Below, piece by piece: positions 43,405 through 54,600 of a stretch of DNA of 64,000 bases. The first letter of the stretch is position 1; each line of letters starts with the position of its first letter. Location: contig CM043787.1 of assembly GCA_023974075.1 (NCBI GenBank), positions 39,280,370 to 39,344,369 of the forward strand, read 5' to 3'. Position numbers and translations under genes: made by a program. This DNA is from Chaenocephalus aceratus. Its lineage: Eukaryota; Chordata; Actinopteri; Perciformes; Channichthyidae. The notes beneath the pieces are model-generated. The model was given only the letters and a program-made list of their open reading frames with translations, had not been told where the DNA came from and did not search any database.

Positions 43405-46400
43405 ATGGACCAGAACAACAGTTCAGCCAGTCCCTTCCAGGGACTGTCCTCCCCTCAAGTACGTTTACAATTGTTACTAATATTTTCTTCTCACCTGGAT
43501 GATCCCCCAGTTTACCATCACCATCGTCTTATGTCCCATTTGGAAGCTTTAGCATTGCAATTTATTTATATTTAATGGCAATTTAATATAGATTCTAAAG
43601 TTCACAAGTTGCCTGAGCTGCAAACATCCTGACTCAACTATTTTCTGGTATTACCAAAGTAAAATATCTGAATACAACTCGGAAATAAATAATAGTGCTC
43701 TGTTAATAATAATAATAATAATAATAATAATTCCTTGCATTAATTATAGCGCTTTTCCAGTGCTCAAAGCGCTGTTAATTCAGACCCAGAGTTGTGCTCT
43801 TGCTTTAACAGGTCACATAGCTGGCTGTCAACATTTTGAAAAACTGTTGCATTTTCAATTGTCAGTATAGTAAGTGCTACTTATGTTGCTTTTCTAACCC
43901 AACCTCATCTTTTTGGTCTTGTGCAGGGTGCCATGACCCCAGGCATGCCTATCTTCAGTCCCATGATGCCCTATGGCTCAGGTCTGACACCTCAGCCTGT
44001 GGTGGCCAACAGTTTGTCTATACTGGAGGAACAGCAGAGGCAACAGCAGCAGCAACAGGCACAGCAGGCAAACGCAGGTAAACACACATTCTCAATCCTT
44101 TAACCACAATCTCATATCCCTAGAATTGGTGTCCTTCAGATATTTGCTGAGAATAGAAAATGCTCATCAAAGTCTGATCCAAAATGGTGGTATATTATTG
44201 GTTTATATTATAGAGAATAAAATGTGTTCTCTGTTCTCCAGGTCTTCCTGGAACGTCGTCGGGGCTAACCCCTCAGCTTTACCATTCCCAGACGGTTGCA
44301 GGCTCGACCACCACAGCGCTGCCAGGGAACACCCCGCTCTACAACACCCCGCTGACCCCCATGACCCCCATCACACCGGCAACACCAGCCTCAGAGAGCT
44401 CTGGAATAGTACCACAGCTACAGTATGTTTCATATTCAATACAAAGAATGGTCAAAGTTTCAGTATGTCCAATTTATGTCAATGCCACTTGAAATATAAT
44501 CTAGCAAATACAAAAACCTTTCACTTTTTATGTTGTGCTATTTTAGCCAGCTGTTATCGTTGAAGTTGTTTAAACATTGCTATAGGTACATATATACATT
44601 TAGAATTCAAACTACATTGACATTATTTTGGACTTAACCTTGTTACAGAGCTATTGACTAAACAGTTTGCCTTTGTCTCTTTCTCTGTTTCTTACCTTTT
44701 TTGTTCTTCTACTTTTAGAAACATAGTGTCTACTGTAAATCTGGGCTGTAAACTGGACTTGAAGACCATCGCCCTGAGAGCCAGGAATGCAGAGTACAAT
44801 CCAAAGGTGAGACTGACAACACTTCATATCTGATCAGCTCCATGCTGCTCAACAGCTCATAAAGGTCAACTGTGGGCTTTTAAGTACAATTTCTGAAATC
44901 CCAGTAAACACAGAAAGTGGCCGACTGTAACTGCCAGAAAGGCTTACTGCATAGGGAACACATCCGGTTCCACTTGCATGTTGTTCAATTTACTTGTCTA
45001 ATTATTTGAGCAACTTTAAAATGTTTGGATCCTAATGTGTCCACTAAATGATACCAGTGTTTATGTGCTTGCAGAGCCCTGGCACTTGATCTCAATTACA
45101 TGCCTTTCCTGTAATGACATGTCAAATTGTCTGCTGTGAAAAAGATCCACTATCGATGCTCACTGACCTATGTTAGGAGGCTGCAAGTGCACAGTTAGTA
45201 CGACCCATAGTGTCCCATTCATGGGAAATCCACCAGGGTACAGGGAGTGTCTTTGATCATTCCCTGATCCTTCCTCTAGTACTGATATACTGCCAACATG
45301 TCTGTTATACAAAAACACCATAACTCAATGGTCCAAATGTTATTAATGCTAAACATCCCACACAACTATATCTGTGTTGAAGCGCTGTTGGTGTTTAATA
45401 ATGGTCTCTCTTCTTGTAGCGTTTTGCTGCGGTCATCATGAGAATACGAGAACCCAGGACCACGGCGCTCATCTTCAGCTCTGGGAAGATGGTCTGCACG
45501 GGAGCCAAGAGGTCAGAAAATGAGTTATTTGCTGAAGTTTAAAAAAAGACTGATTTAGAACTTATGGATTTCTCCAATAGGGATGTTAGCCTTCCCCTGT
45601 TTTTCATTAAAGTGTTCTACCTTAATTATAACCCATCCTGTATTGACTTTCATTTTCTCCAGTGAGGAGCAGTCGAGGTTAGCTGCCAGAAAATACGCTC
45701 GTGTGGTGCAGAAGCTCGGCTTTCCTGCTAAGTTCTTGGATTTTAAGATTCAGAACATGGTGGGAAGCTGCGATGTGAAGTTCCCCATTCGACTGGAGGG
45801 ATTAGTCCTCACACATCAGCAGTTTAGCAGGTGATTTCTGATGGTTTCATATATTTGTGCAGCTAAATCACAAGGTCCCACATGTTGGCATTCTTGTAGA
45901 GCACCAGCATATGATGGCTGCGTTGTGAGGTTTCAGTCAGGGAAATGGTTAAAAGCAAGTGATTGGTCTGTTTCAGCTACGAACCGGAGCTGTTTCCAGG
46001 ACTGATTTACAGAATGATCAAACCCAGAATCGTCCTGCTCATCTTTGTTTCTGGGAAAGTTGTACTCACAGGTAAGACTCTGCTAATGGCTTTACTTCAC
46101 TTATATCAGTTTATATTTCAGTGCCAATACAAAGATGCCTGTTCAAATCAGATGGATTAATTGTCAAAGTCAGCTTTATTGTCAACATTTCTACATGTGT
46201 TTATACATACAGAAATCTTGAAATACCCTTTCTCGCAGTCCCCCAGTGTGACATGTATACATAAAACAAGATACAAAATGTACCTAGATAAACGGGGTAT
46301 AAGACTAAGTAATAGTAGTAATAAGTACTAGTTAATAATATATTTTTTTTTTAAAACACACAATCCACAGAACATGAATTGACATTAATGCAAGTATTCT

Positions 46401-46875
46401 TTAGTGAAAATGAATAAAGTCCAGGTCCATTTGGGGCAGGGGGGAAAGGTGGGAGGCAGGGTGGAGAGGAGAGTTCAGCATCCTGACTGCCTGGTGGAAG
46501 AAGCTGTTCCTCAGCCTGGTGGAGCTCGAGCTGAGGTTGCGGCAGGAGGAGAATGGGCCTGTGTATTTAATAACTGATGTTGATGATGCCTAGAAGTCAT
46601 GTGCGATTCCAATTCCTTATATCATGGGAACTTTTTTTTAGGGTAATAATATCAATGAATGTTCAAATGTAATGTTAATACTTAGTGCATCTTATTTCAT
46701 ACTGTCTATGGGAATAAAGGTTGCTTCTTTCAGCCTTGTGTTTTTTTGCCGCTGTATCTTATTGTTATGAATGGTATCTGTATTTTGTTTTCAAGGCGCC
46801 AAAGTGAGGGGAGAGATCTACGAAGCGTTTGAAAACATCTATCCCATCCTGAAAGGCTTCCGCAAGACAACGTAG
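43405..46875 (+). CDS. tbp: TATA-box-binding protein
   Basis: Eight coding exons: 43405-43458, 43927-44077, 44242-44422, 44719-44806, 45420-45511, 45663-45830, 45977-46071, 46796-46875. They total 909 nt, 302 residues. The variable N-terminus ([13 protein letters not shown]) holds a short Gln tract (about eleven residues, mostly Q, against some 38 in human) and Pro/Thr repeats ([12 protein letters not shown]). The conserved C-terminal saddle begins [20 protein letters not shown] and consists of two repeats: [11 protein letters not shown] in the first, [20 protein letters not shown] in the second. The end is [13 protein letters not shown] nucleates TFIID, SL1 and TFIIIB. Exons are lesion-free. 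The gene is head to head with psmc3. Confidence 0.97.
43703..43790. repeat. AAT microsatellite with fish interspersed motif
   Basis: (TAA)n is followed by 'ATTATAGCGCTTTTCCAGTG', a motif also seen in weaker form at 37,530-37,570 (TATATAGCGCCTTGCATT). It lies in a tbp intron. Confidence 0.6.
46160..46590. repeat. Interspersed repeat in tbp intron, LINE 3'-end-like
   Basis: It begins GTCAAAGTCAGCTTTATTGT and ends near 'GAAGCTGTTCCTCAGCCTGG'. The layout resembles 25,430-25,790. The class is uncertain. Confidence 0.45.
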
Positions 46876-48100
46876 AACCTGCAGCTCCTTCTCTTACCTT
46901 TTTATCTCCCCAACTCCAACTTTTTTTCATCAGACTTTTTTTAAAATTCACAAGTGGACTGCTGTAACGGCTGTTGTACAGGGATGTGATTTTTTTTGTC
47001 CTGGTGTTTCAAAGGATTGGAAAACAGGACGTCAACATCTTTTTTTTGTTTGTTGCTGTGATTTGATCACAAGTGATGTCATATTTTACTCGCAGACCTC
47101 CATATATTTGACTTTTTTTCCTGCTTTTTTTGTTGTCTGGATCACATCCCTGACTGTACATAAGACTGTAAAGAAATGTAAAAAGCGCTGATTTGAAGAG
47201 AAGCAGTCTGGCTAGGACTGTTTTATTTTAAGCCATTTTAAATAGTTTTTGTATGTTGCATTTTTATAAATTGTTCACTCGGTTCCCAAAATGTATCGAG
47301 ACATGTTCGGGTTTGTCTGCCCCACATTCCTCTTAACAGTATTTACTAAGGTTTCTGTCTATCTCAAGTCGATGAGATCATCTTGATATCTTTTGCAAAT
47401 CAATCAGTTATTGGTTTAGCTTGGTCATCATTTATTTACATGCTGTAATCAGAATTCCCTCTAAATTCCCGCATGTCAACATTGGTAGAATAGCCATGTC
47501 GGTTAAGACGTATCCGAAGGCTGTGGCTCTTACATTTTTAAGTGGATACTCTTAATTCTTTTATTGAAATCCTCCCGCTAAAGTTGTCATCAAGTTGTTG
47601 GTTAGTTCTTTGAGATTTGTGGCACTTGGGGTCAGTAACATTTGTACTTGTCAAGATCAACCAGAACTGAAACTTGAAGAAGGAGGCTGTTGGTCCTAAA
47701 GGAGACGGCATCTCCTTTTTAAAGTCTTGTATTCACATATTGCCTCTTTCATCCACAAGCACTAAAATATGATGACAGATAATCAATGCATTGTGTTGCC
47801 ATGTTTATGTTCTGTTTTTTTAATTTGTTTGGCCATTCAAAAGTATATTTAAAAAGGTTCTTAAGATATTTTTGTGCATAGGGAATTGTGAATTTCCCTG
47901 AGTCTGCTGCTTGCTCAGCTGACCCGTCTGAAGCAGAAGAGAGAATTATGCTAAACTACATTTAGTAATAATGAGTTCATCCCTCTGACTGAGCTCAGCA
48001 GCGGTTTAGCAGGAGACCAGGAAGCCCTGTCACATCTCGATGATATTGTGTTTATAACAACATTGTTAATGTGCTGCACTGCATTAATAAATGTGTACAT
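46876..48100 (+). other. tbp: tbp 3' untranslated region
   Basis: Extends from the stop to the AATAAA at 48,086-48,091. T-rich, no gene. Confidence 0.7.
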
Positions 48101-49017
48101 ACCGGCTCTTGTTTTGGTGGTGCCTTTTTATTTCATCATTTGAATGTGATGTTCATTTGTTGTTTTACTGTCTAATCTTCTATTTGCCAAATCAGGTAAC
48201 CCCGTCTTTTGGCACACAATGTTCTAGCTACATGACTGACAAAGCCGTATTATTAGCTGGATCTGAGATTTCCTGGTTAAACGGATCCATCTAGTGAGCA
48301 GTGTGTATCATAGCTTTAGGATCCAGAATAACTTTTTCTCCCAGTCGACAATTTTTTTTCATTTAATGCTAATTAAATGAAACGAAAACATGAGGAATAC
48401 AATAAGTAACAATGTTTTCTAATACACTGCATTAATTACAGGTTTAAATCAGTGTGTCATGTCACCACCAATACTGAAGATTCTGCCTATATGACTTACA
48501 AGACATAAATAGACGGTTTACAATCAGTCATTCTCTACCAATCTCTCCGTGAAGATGATCTTGACAAAAGCTTCTTTACTTTAGTCACAAGTTATGTTGT
48601 ATTTATTTAAAGTCACATGCATGCCGCACATTATACAGGGATGCAGTCAGTAGCATCTGTGAATATCTAATTTAAGGGCACTGTCACTTTTGTGTGTGTG
48701 TGTTGTGTGCCTGTGTAACCCACTCCTCATGTCCTTGTGTTCACTTGACAGAATGAGTCAGCTCTGTCTTTATAAAGCCAGCTGCCCTTGACTAGTCAGT
48801 CTTGGAGCCAGAGTTTGGAATATGACTGAGAGACGGGTCATCATGGTCATGACCCAGTGAAATATGGTTTGTATGTATCCCAAATCTGACCATTGATACA
48901 CCCTGTGTCATGTAACTCAGTCGAAATATGAGCCAGATGATCCGTATTGGGTAACGTCACCAATAATGGTAAACAAAACAGGAATGCACAGGCATTGTTT
49001 CTACACTGTATTGTTTC
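48101..49017. other. Intergenic, no gene seen
   Basis: AT-rich DNA between tbp and the transposon cluster. Nothing was recognised. Confidence 0.6.
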
Positions 49018-49159
49018 TTAAAGGTAGGGTAGGTAACAATGGAGAACCAGCTCGAGTAAACTAGAATTTGAAAGTACACAACCGAACAAATCTGCCCCTT
49101 CCTTCAGACTTCCTTACAGAGCCCCTCCTCCAACACACACGAACGCACACATGACCAAT
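49018..49159 (+). repeat. Dispersed repeat, copy 2
   Basis: Inverted relative of the copy at 1-125. It runs directly into the left terminus of the 49,160-58,108 composite. That composite may have inserted into this repeat, with the remainder after 58,108. Confidence 0.7.
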
Positions 49160-49867
49160 AGCCGCGTTCACACTGCGGTACTTTTCCCACAAAGGTTCAT
49201 GCGAACTTAGTTCATGATCGCGTTCACACCAAAAAGAGCCGGTACTAAAAGGAGTTCATGCGAACCTTTTTACCCCCTCGAAAGTCCCTGCTAGAGAGCA
49301 GGGACTTTCGAGCGGCTCTTTTTGAGAGGGGTCTGCCTGCAGACCTCCACTCTCAGGACAGTTCCGGTGCAGACCTCCACTCTCAGGACACCTCCACCAT
49401 AGATATATATAAACACTAGATGGCTCATGGGAGATTTTCCAGCGTAGCTGACCGGCCGCCATCTTGCTACAGTCAACAGTTACTCTGATTCGCGTTATGG
49501 TAGCTGTTGTAAGGTGAGTGATCTGCACAAAAATACTCTTAACTCGCTGAAATCTTGACTGATTTACAAACGGTTTGGTTTATTATAGACATTATTAGCA
49601 TGGCTATGATACAGGATGCTTGGACATGTTGAAATTGCAGCTTTTCTTTGTGTATGTGGTTGTATTTATTAGCTGGCTAATAACAAGAGGCTGTCAGTGA
49701 GACCTAGTATTACAAAGTTCACCCAGCAACTTTAAACCAGTGGGAGAGGCAGAACTGCTCTTTCTTTTCAACATAACTTAAGTTACACATGATTTATTCC
49801 AAGTGGTTTGGCTTGTTAAAGACATCTTGCATTATGATACAGGAATTTGCTGGCTTTGTGTTTACAG

Positions 49868-49976
49868 AAGTACCTGACTATGCCGGACTTTTGTGCAGCC
49901 TACGGATGCTCCAATCGCCGCTGTCTGCAAACAAGAACCCGTGGGATCACCACATATGTTTATGTTTGCTCAGTCT
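49868..49976 (+). pseudogene. THAP-domain exon remnant of element B
   Basis: After an acceptor (TTTACAG before 49,868), an ATG at 49,881 opens MPDFCAAYGCSNRRCLQTR, the start of a THAP zinc finger (C-X4-C spacing and the GCSNRR signature). Homology stops after about 24 residues and the frame soon ends, so the rest of the DNA-binding domain is deleted. A donor at 49,513 suggests an upstream non-coding exon. THAP domains are the DNA-binding part of P-element transposases. Confidence 0.7.
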
Positions 49977-50194
49977 AATAAACCCATAACATGGTTGTGA
50001 AAGAATACCAAAGCTGAGGCTGGACGATGATTGATTGTTAGTGTGCCATGTGTCACTGTGTGTCTTATTGGTTTTGTGGTATACTGTATTTTATTTTATT
50101 GTGTGCAAGACACATTTAAAACAAATAACCTTGAACCCCCATCTCTCCCCACCTGCTCCTGCTTCCTACATCCCCTCCACACCACACCAAGTTG

Positions 50195-50350
50195 TTCTTC
50201 TTAATAATAATAATAATACATTTATGTTGGGGGGCCGCCTTTCATAACACCCAAGGACACCTTACAGGGGCATAGGGGCAATATAGGGAACAATTTAAAC
50301 AGTGGATTTTGTGATATATCAGCCGGGGTGAGTCAAGACAAACCACAAAT
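50195..50350. repeat. Interspersed repeat inside element B
   Basis: (TAA)n followed by TACATTTATGTTGGGGGGCC and CACCCAAGGACACC, a pattern common in fish interspersed repeats. Family not known. Confidence 0.4.
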
Positions 50351-52139
50351 GGACTACAGAAGGACATATGGTACAGTTTATATTATTCTTGGTCTTTTTT
50401 CAATAACATATTTCAAAGGTTCTGGATTTGTTTACAAATCTAGAAACTAAATACAAAACTAGGATGATATGAAGATCTCATGTCAAAAATAATTGTGATA
50501 AATTAGACAGAACTGGCCTGTCTGTGAGCACATTTTATGTTGGTTTGGTTCTTCTGATAAAGGTGTGAATATCTAAATAATATACCAACATATGCTATTG
50601 TCATTAGTTGTGTCCCTGTTCTTCAAGCTAAGGCATTGCTCAATTAACAACTCTTGGTTTACAGAGTGGTAACATGAGACCGATTTTTATATATAAAATA
50701 TAAATGTATTTTAATTTATAATTTATTTATAATTTATTTTAAATATTGACAATATAATAAAATAAATGGAAATATATACACCGGCAAATATTTAATATAA
50801 ATACCTTGTGTGTGTGTATAGCTATTGCTTTATCTGATTAATGTTATTTTCATATGAAAGTCCATGATTATAAGTATGCAGTATCATAACTACATCTTTG
50901 ATGTTTATAAAAAACCAAACCGTTTGAAAATCGGTTGAAAATTGAGCAAGCTATGGTTATTTAAATAGTAAACCATAATGTTATGAATGAGAGCACTGCC
51001 TGTAGCAAGATGGCGGCCAAGTGGCAACGTCGGTCTCCATTGGCCAGCAGCGCGTGTGAGCCAGAGCCATAGAGAGATAAGAGTTACGACACTCCCATAG
51101 ACCTCCGTTGTAAAAAATGGCGGCGCCTACTTCCGGGGTATGGACATCGAAATAGTTCAACATATTGTCATTTGGGCGTTGGACCTCATTCACTTACATT
51201 ACGGCGCGTCGATTAGTTCCAGAGGTAAGTTGCTGAAATATCGAACTCTTTTGAATTGTCAACTGTCTATATTGTATCAGAGGCCCTTTATGATGCTTAT
51301 ACTGGTCTTCATTTGTATATGCACAGCGTAATTATCTATATTTTATCTTGGTTATTACAACCCATTTTGCTAGCATTGCCTGCTAGTTAGCTAGCGCGAC
51401 TTCCTCAGCTTTGATTTGAAGGTAAGATTTCAGTAATGAATCGCTAGCAGCTTATATATCAATGATGCTGGGTAACTAACGAGCAGGATTTAGATTGATT
51501 ATGTGTTTTTATTGTTATTTTGGTTTTTATCTGCTGAACCTGACCGTGTCAGCCATCCTTAGTCGGCTTTTTCTGTATGATATGACTTAACTGCTAGCAC
51601 TAGTGGCGTTTGTGATAAATATTTCATTGCATTTTGGGATATACTAACATTTCATTATGTGACATGTTGACTGTACTTAGTTTTGTTTGTACTGTTCCGT
51701 GTTAACTTATCTGTACTGTACAACTAGCGCTACTTTTTAATGCTTGATGGCATGCTAGGATAGATTCCTTTGTATTGTAATATACACACTAGTTTAATGA
51801 TTGTTCTTCAAAGGTATTATTCAGTCTTAAAAATATAATAGCCTACTGAATAGGCTACTCTACAGCAGTGAATGAAGGGTGAGCCTAAAACATGGTCATG
51901 CATCCAAAATGTTTATTTTTAACAAAATAAACACTTAAAAAAAAATAATTAGCACTTTTTTTTATTCAGCCTCATATGTCAGCCTCATATGGCTGTTGCT
52001 GCTGCTGAAGGAGGGGGCTGCTGCTGGAGGAGGGTACTGCTGCTGGAGGGTGCTGCTGCTGAAGGAAGAGGAGGCTGGAGGCTGCTGACGGAGGACCGGG
52101 AATAGGTGTGTGGCAGAGTAAGGTGTTTGGCAGTGGCCT

Positions 52140-53770
52140 AGATGTTATGACCTTCGGTGCAGAGGTCTGTTGGGTCTTCTTTGCCTTCTTACTCTGACTC
52201 TTGCTGCCAAGATACCCTTTATGTTTATCCTTCCTCTCAGCCCTGATGCAATCCTTAACCTCAGCCTGATGTATGTTGAGAGGATTTTTTTCTTCAGGTC
52301 ATGGCATGAGGGCAGGTTGCTGTCCAGCAACATGGCTTCTTGTTCCAGCTGTGACACTGCATTTGAGGACTCCATGAGGGAATCGCTCGTCCTCACACGG
52401 AACAGCTGCTCCACGTTCTGAACAAGGGTGAAAACCTCATCTGATGGACGGTAAAGTGCACCCCTTTTAAATTATTTTAATACCAGCAGACCAGCTCTCT
52501 CATTTATATCCTGTAGTGCCACAACAGAACCTTAGTTGTATTGCTTTTTTCACGGTGTCTTTCCCCCACCGTATCCCACCTTTTTTTGATTGCCCAAGTG
52601 CTCTAATTTGGTCTGTGTTGAAGATTTTTTGAAACTTTAGATTAATCAAATTGTGTTTTGTTTTTAATGCCGAATTAATCCTCTTCTGGTTTACCAGAGC
52701 CCTCTCGGCTCTCTTTCTTAGTAATCTCTCCCTTCTCAGTTGCCTCATTAGATCCTCCACGTGAGCCCGGTCACAACTGGCCCTTGGCAGTCTGGTCCCT
52801 GGAGCACCTGACCCTGGCAAACTGGCCTCTTCATAGCTGACCCCTGACTGACTGGTTCCTGGCACACTGATCTCTGGTAAGGTGGCCTCTTGATTGTCGG
52901 CCCCTGACATACTGGCCCCTGGCAGTCTGCTGACATCTGTCTCACTCTCTCTGTCTGTTATGTCCCTTTCATTCCCTTGGAACTCCACCTCAATATCTCC
53001 CTGAATCTCTGTAACAATAACAAGGCAATCTTGCTGTTATATGTGTATGCTGCCTTTACATGTGCACCTATTGTCGTTTAAGGGTACACTACACTCCTAC
53101 AGTGACATTCATCTAAGTTCGTCTATTGGCAATGTTACAGTATGAAGAAATCTGTAGATGATCTACATGTGGTATATGAGTCTTCAGAGAATCCATGAAC
53201 CCTGGTAGTTTTGAAGCTGTATAATCTGAAAGTTGCATTAGGAGTGTAGTCTATCCTTGCATTATATAACATGGGAAACATTGTTAGCTTCATATATCAT
53301 ACCAATGTTTGATGTGCAGTAATAGGTGTGGTCATTATTCCTGACAGCTGGAGGCATACTCCTTGACGTGAATGTTCTCCTTTTCGGTTTAGGCCGATGT
53401 ATAAATACTGTTGGAACAGCATCTGGCCTCAACCTCAAATTTCCTCCTGATTTGTTGCCAATATATTGGTCGTCTTCAAAGTGTACCTGTGGGTAGGTAG
53501 GTTTGATCAGTTTCCCCTGCACACTTCAAATGTCATTGAAGAGTCATAATTCTCGACACTTGGAAATATGATGCCCTTTAAAATGTTAATAAGTCATGTC
53601 ACCTCTGTGAACATTACTTACTTACTGCTGTTGTTGTCCTCTTTCAGACACAGGGATTTGTCTGTTGACCATTGCCATCCATCTCTTCCTTCGCTCTACG
53701 TCCTTAGGAAGCCATACATCCAGAACCCCTTCTCGGATCGATTAGAGCACCCAAATGCTATGTATGACAA
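52140..53770 (-). pseudogene. P-element transposase, THAP9-like, catalytic core deleted
   Basis: Minus-strand pieces in order: about 53,770-53,630 encodes a THAP start (GCSNRSEKGF, then KDVERRKRWMAMVNR) with a frame break between the two blocks and the first zinc cysteine apparently lost. About 53,486-53,304 encodes the THAP end (HFEDDQYIGN, LRPDAVPTVF). Bases 52,988-52,500 encode a charged coiled coil and the helix-turn-helix-like part (IFNTDQIRAL, KKAIQLRFCC). Bases 52,450-52,140 encode a C-terminal piece (EQLFRVRTSDSLMESSNAV). The RNase-H-like and GTP-binding middle of P transposases is absent, with only about 50 bp between the last two pieces. It could make at most a DNA-binding fragment. 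Confidence 0.75.
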
Positions 53771-54061
53771 CTGATCTATTAAAATGCAATATAAACGAAA
53801 GTGCCATAATATTTATTGTGCAAACATTTTAACATGAATATTGCTGTCCTCTGTTCAGTCTGCTCCCAACTGTATTCTCTCCCATTATTCACCACTGTTC
53901 CTATTCTTGCTCTGCTTTTTAGGGCCCAGGAAACAGATGAAGAGGATGTCACAAAGGAACCTTCTTGTTTTTTTCAAAATGATTAGGCCCCTGGATGCCC
54001 TAGACTAGAGTTCTGTATTGCTTTTTTGCAAATAGTTGTTTGTAAATATTTGTAAAATGCC

Positions 54062-54119
54062 CCCACCCACAATTGTTGTTTGCACAATTATGCTTGTGCA
54101 AACAACAATTGTGGGTGGG
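54062..54119. repeat. Perfect 26-bp inverted repeat (hairpin)
   Basis: Arms 54,062-54,087 and 54,094-54,119 are exact complements, separated by TTATGC. It is inside P element C. Confidence 0.95.
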
Positions 54120-54204
54120 TGCTTATTGTGCTGCAGACGTTGAAGGACCTGAGTCTCCTGAGGAAATGCAGGTGAAAGGTGAGGAGAGGTCATCGCTTGG
54201 AAGG

Positions 54205-54600
54205 TTTTATATCCTGTGGTGTCTCAACAGAACTTAATATGAATTGCTTTATTGTCTCGTCGCTCGATCACCTCCCCCTGGCAAAGTGGCCTCGTCATTT
54301 TAATTTGTATTGTTGACAAACCTGTTTTTGTTGCTCTGTTGAACCATGGTTCAACAGGAGCTTCTGTAAATAGTTTTGTAAATAGTTTGAATATTTATCA
54401 TAGTATCATTTTCAGTCTCCCACTCTCTCAATTTAATTTATCGTTTCTTTGCCCCACCATATATTTTGTTGTCCAAGGGCACTCATTTGGTCTGTGTTGA
54501 AGATTGTTTTACACTTTAGATTAATCAAAATTGTGTTTTTTGGCTGAATTAATCTTTTTCTGTTGAACCCTAACCCTCTTTGTTCTCCTTCTCATTCTCA
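54205..54600 (-). repeat. Diverged duplicate of transposase exon
   Basis: This segment parallels 52,495-52,710, sharing for example TTTGGTCTGTGTTGAAGATT and CTTTAGATTAATCAAA, but its frame is lost. It lies on the other side of the THAP exons, so it is a rearranged or nested second fragment. Confidence 0.7.
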
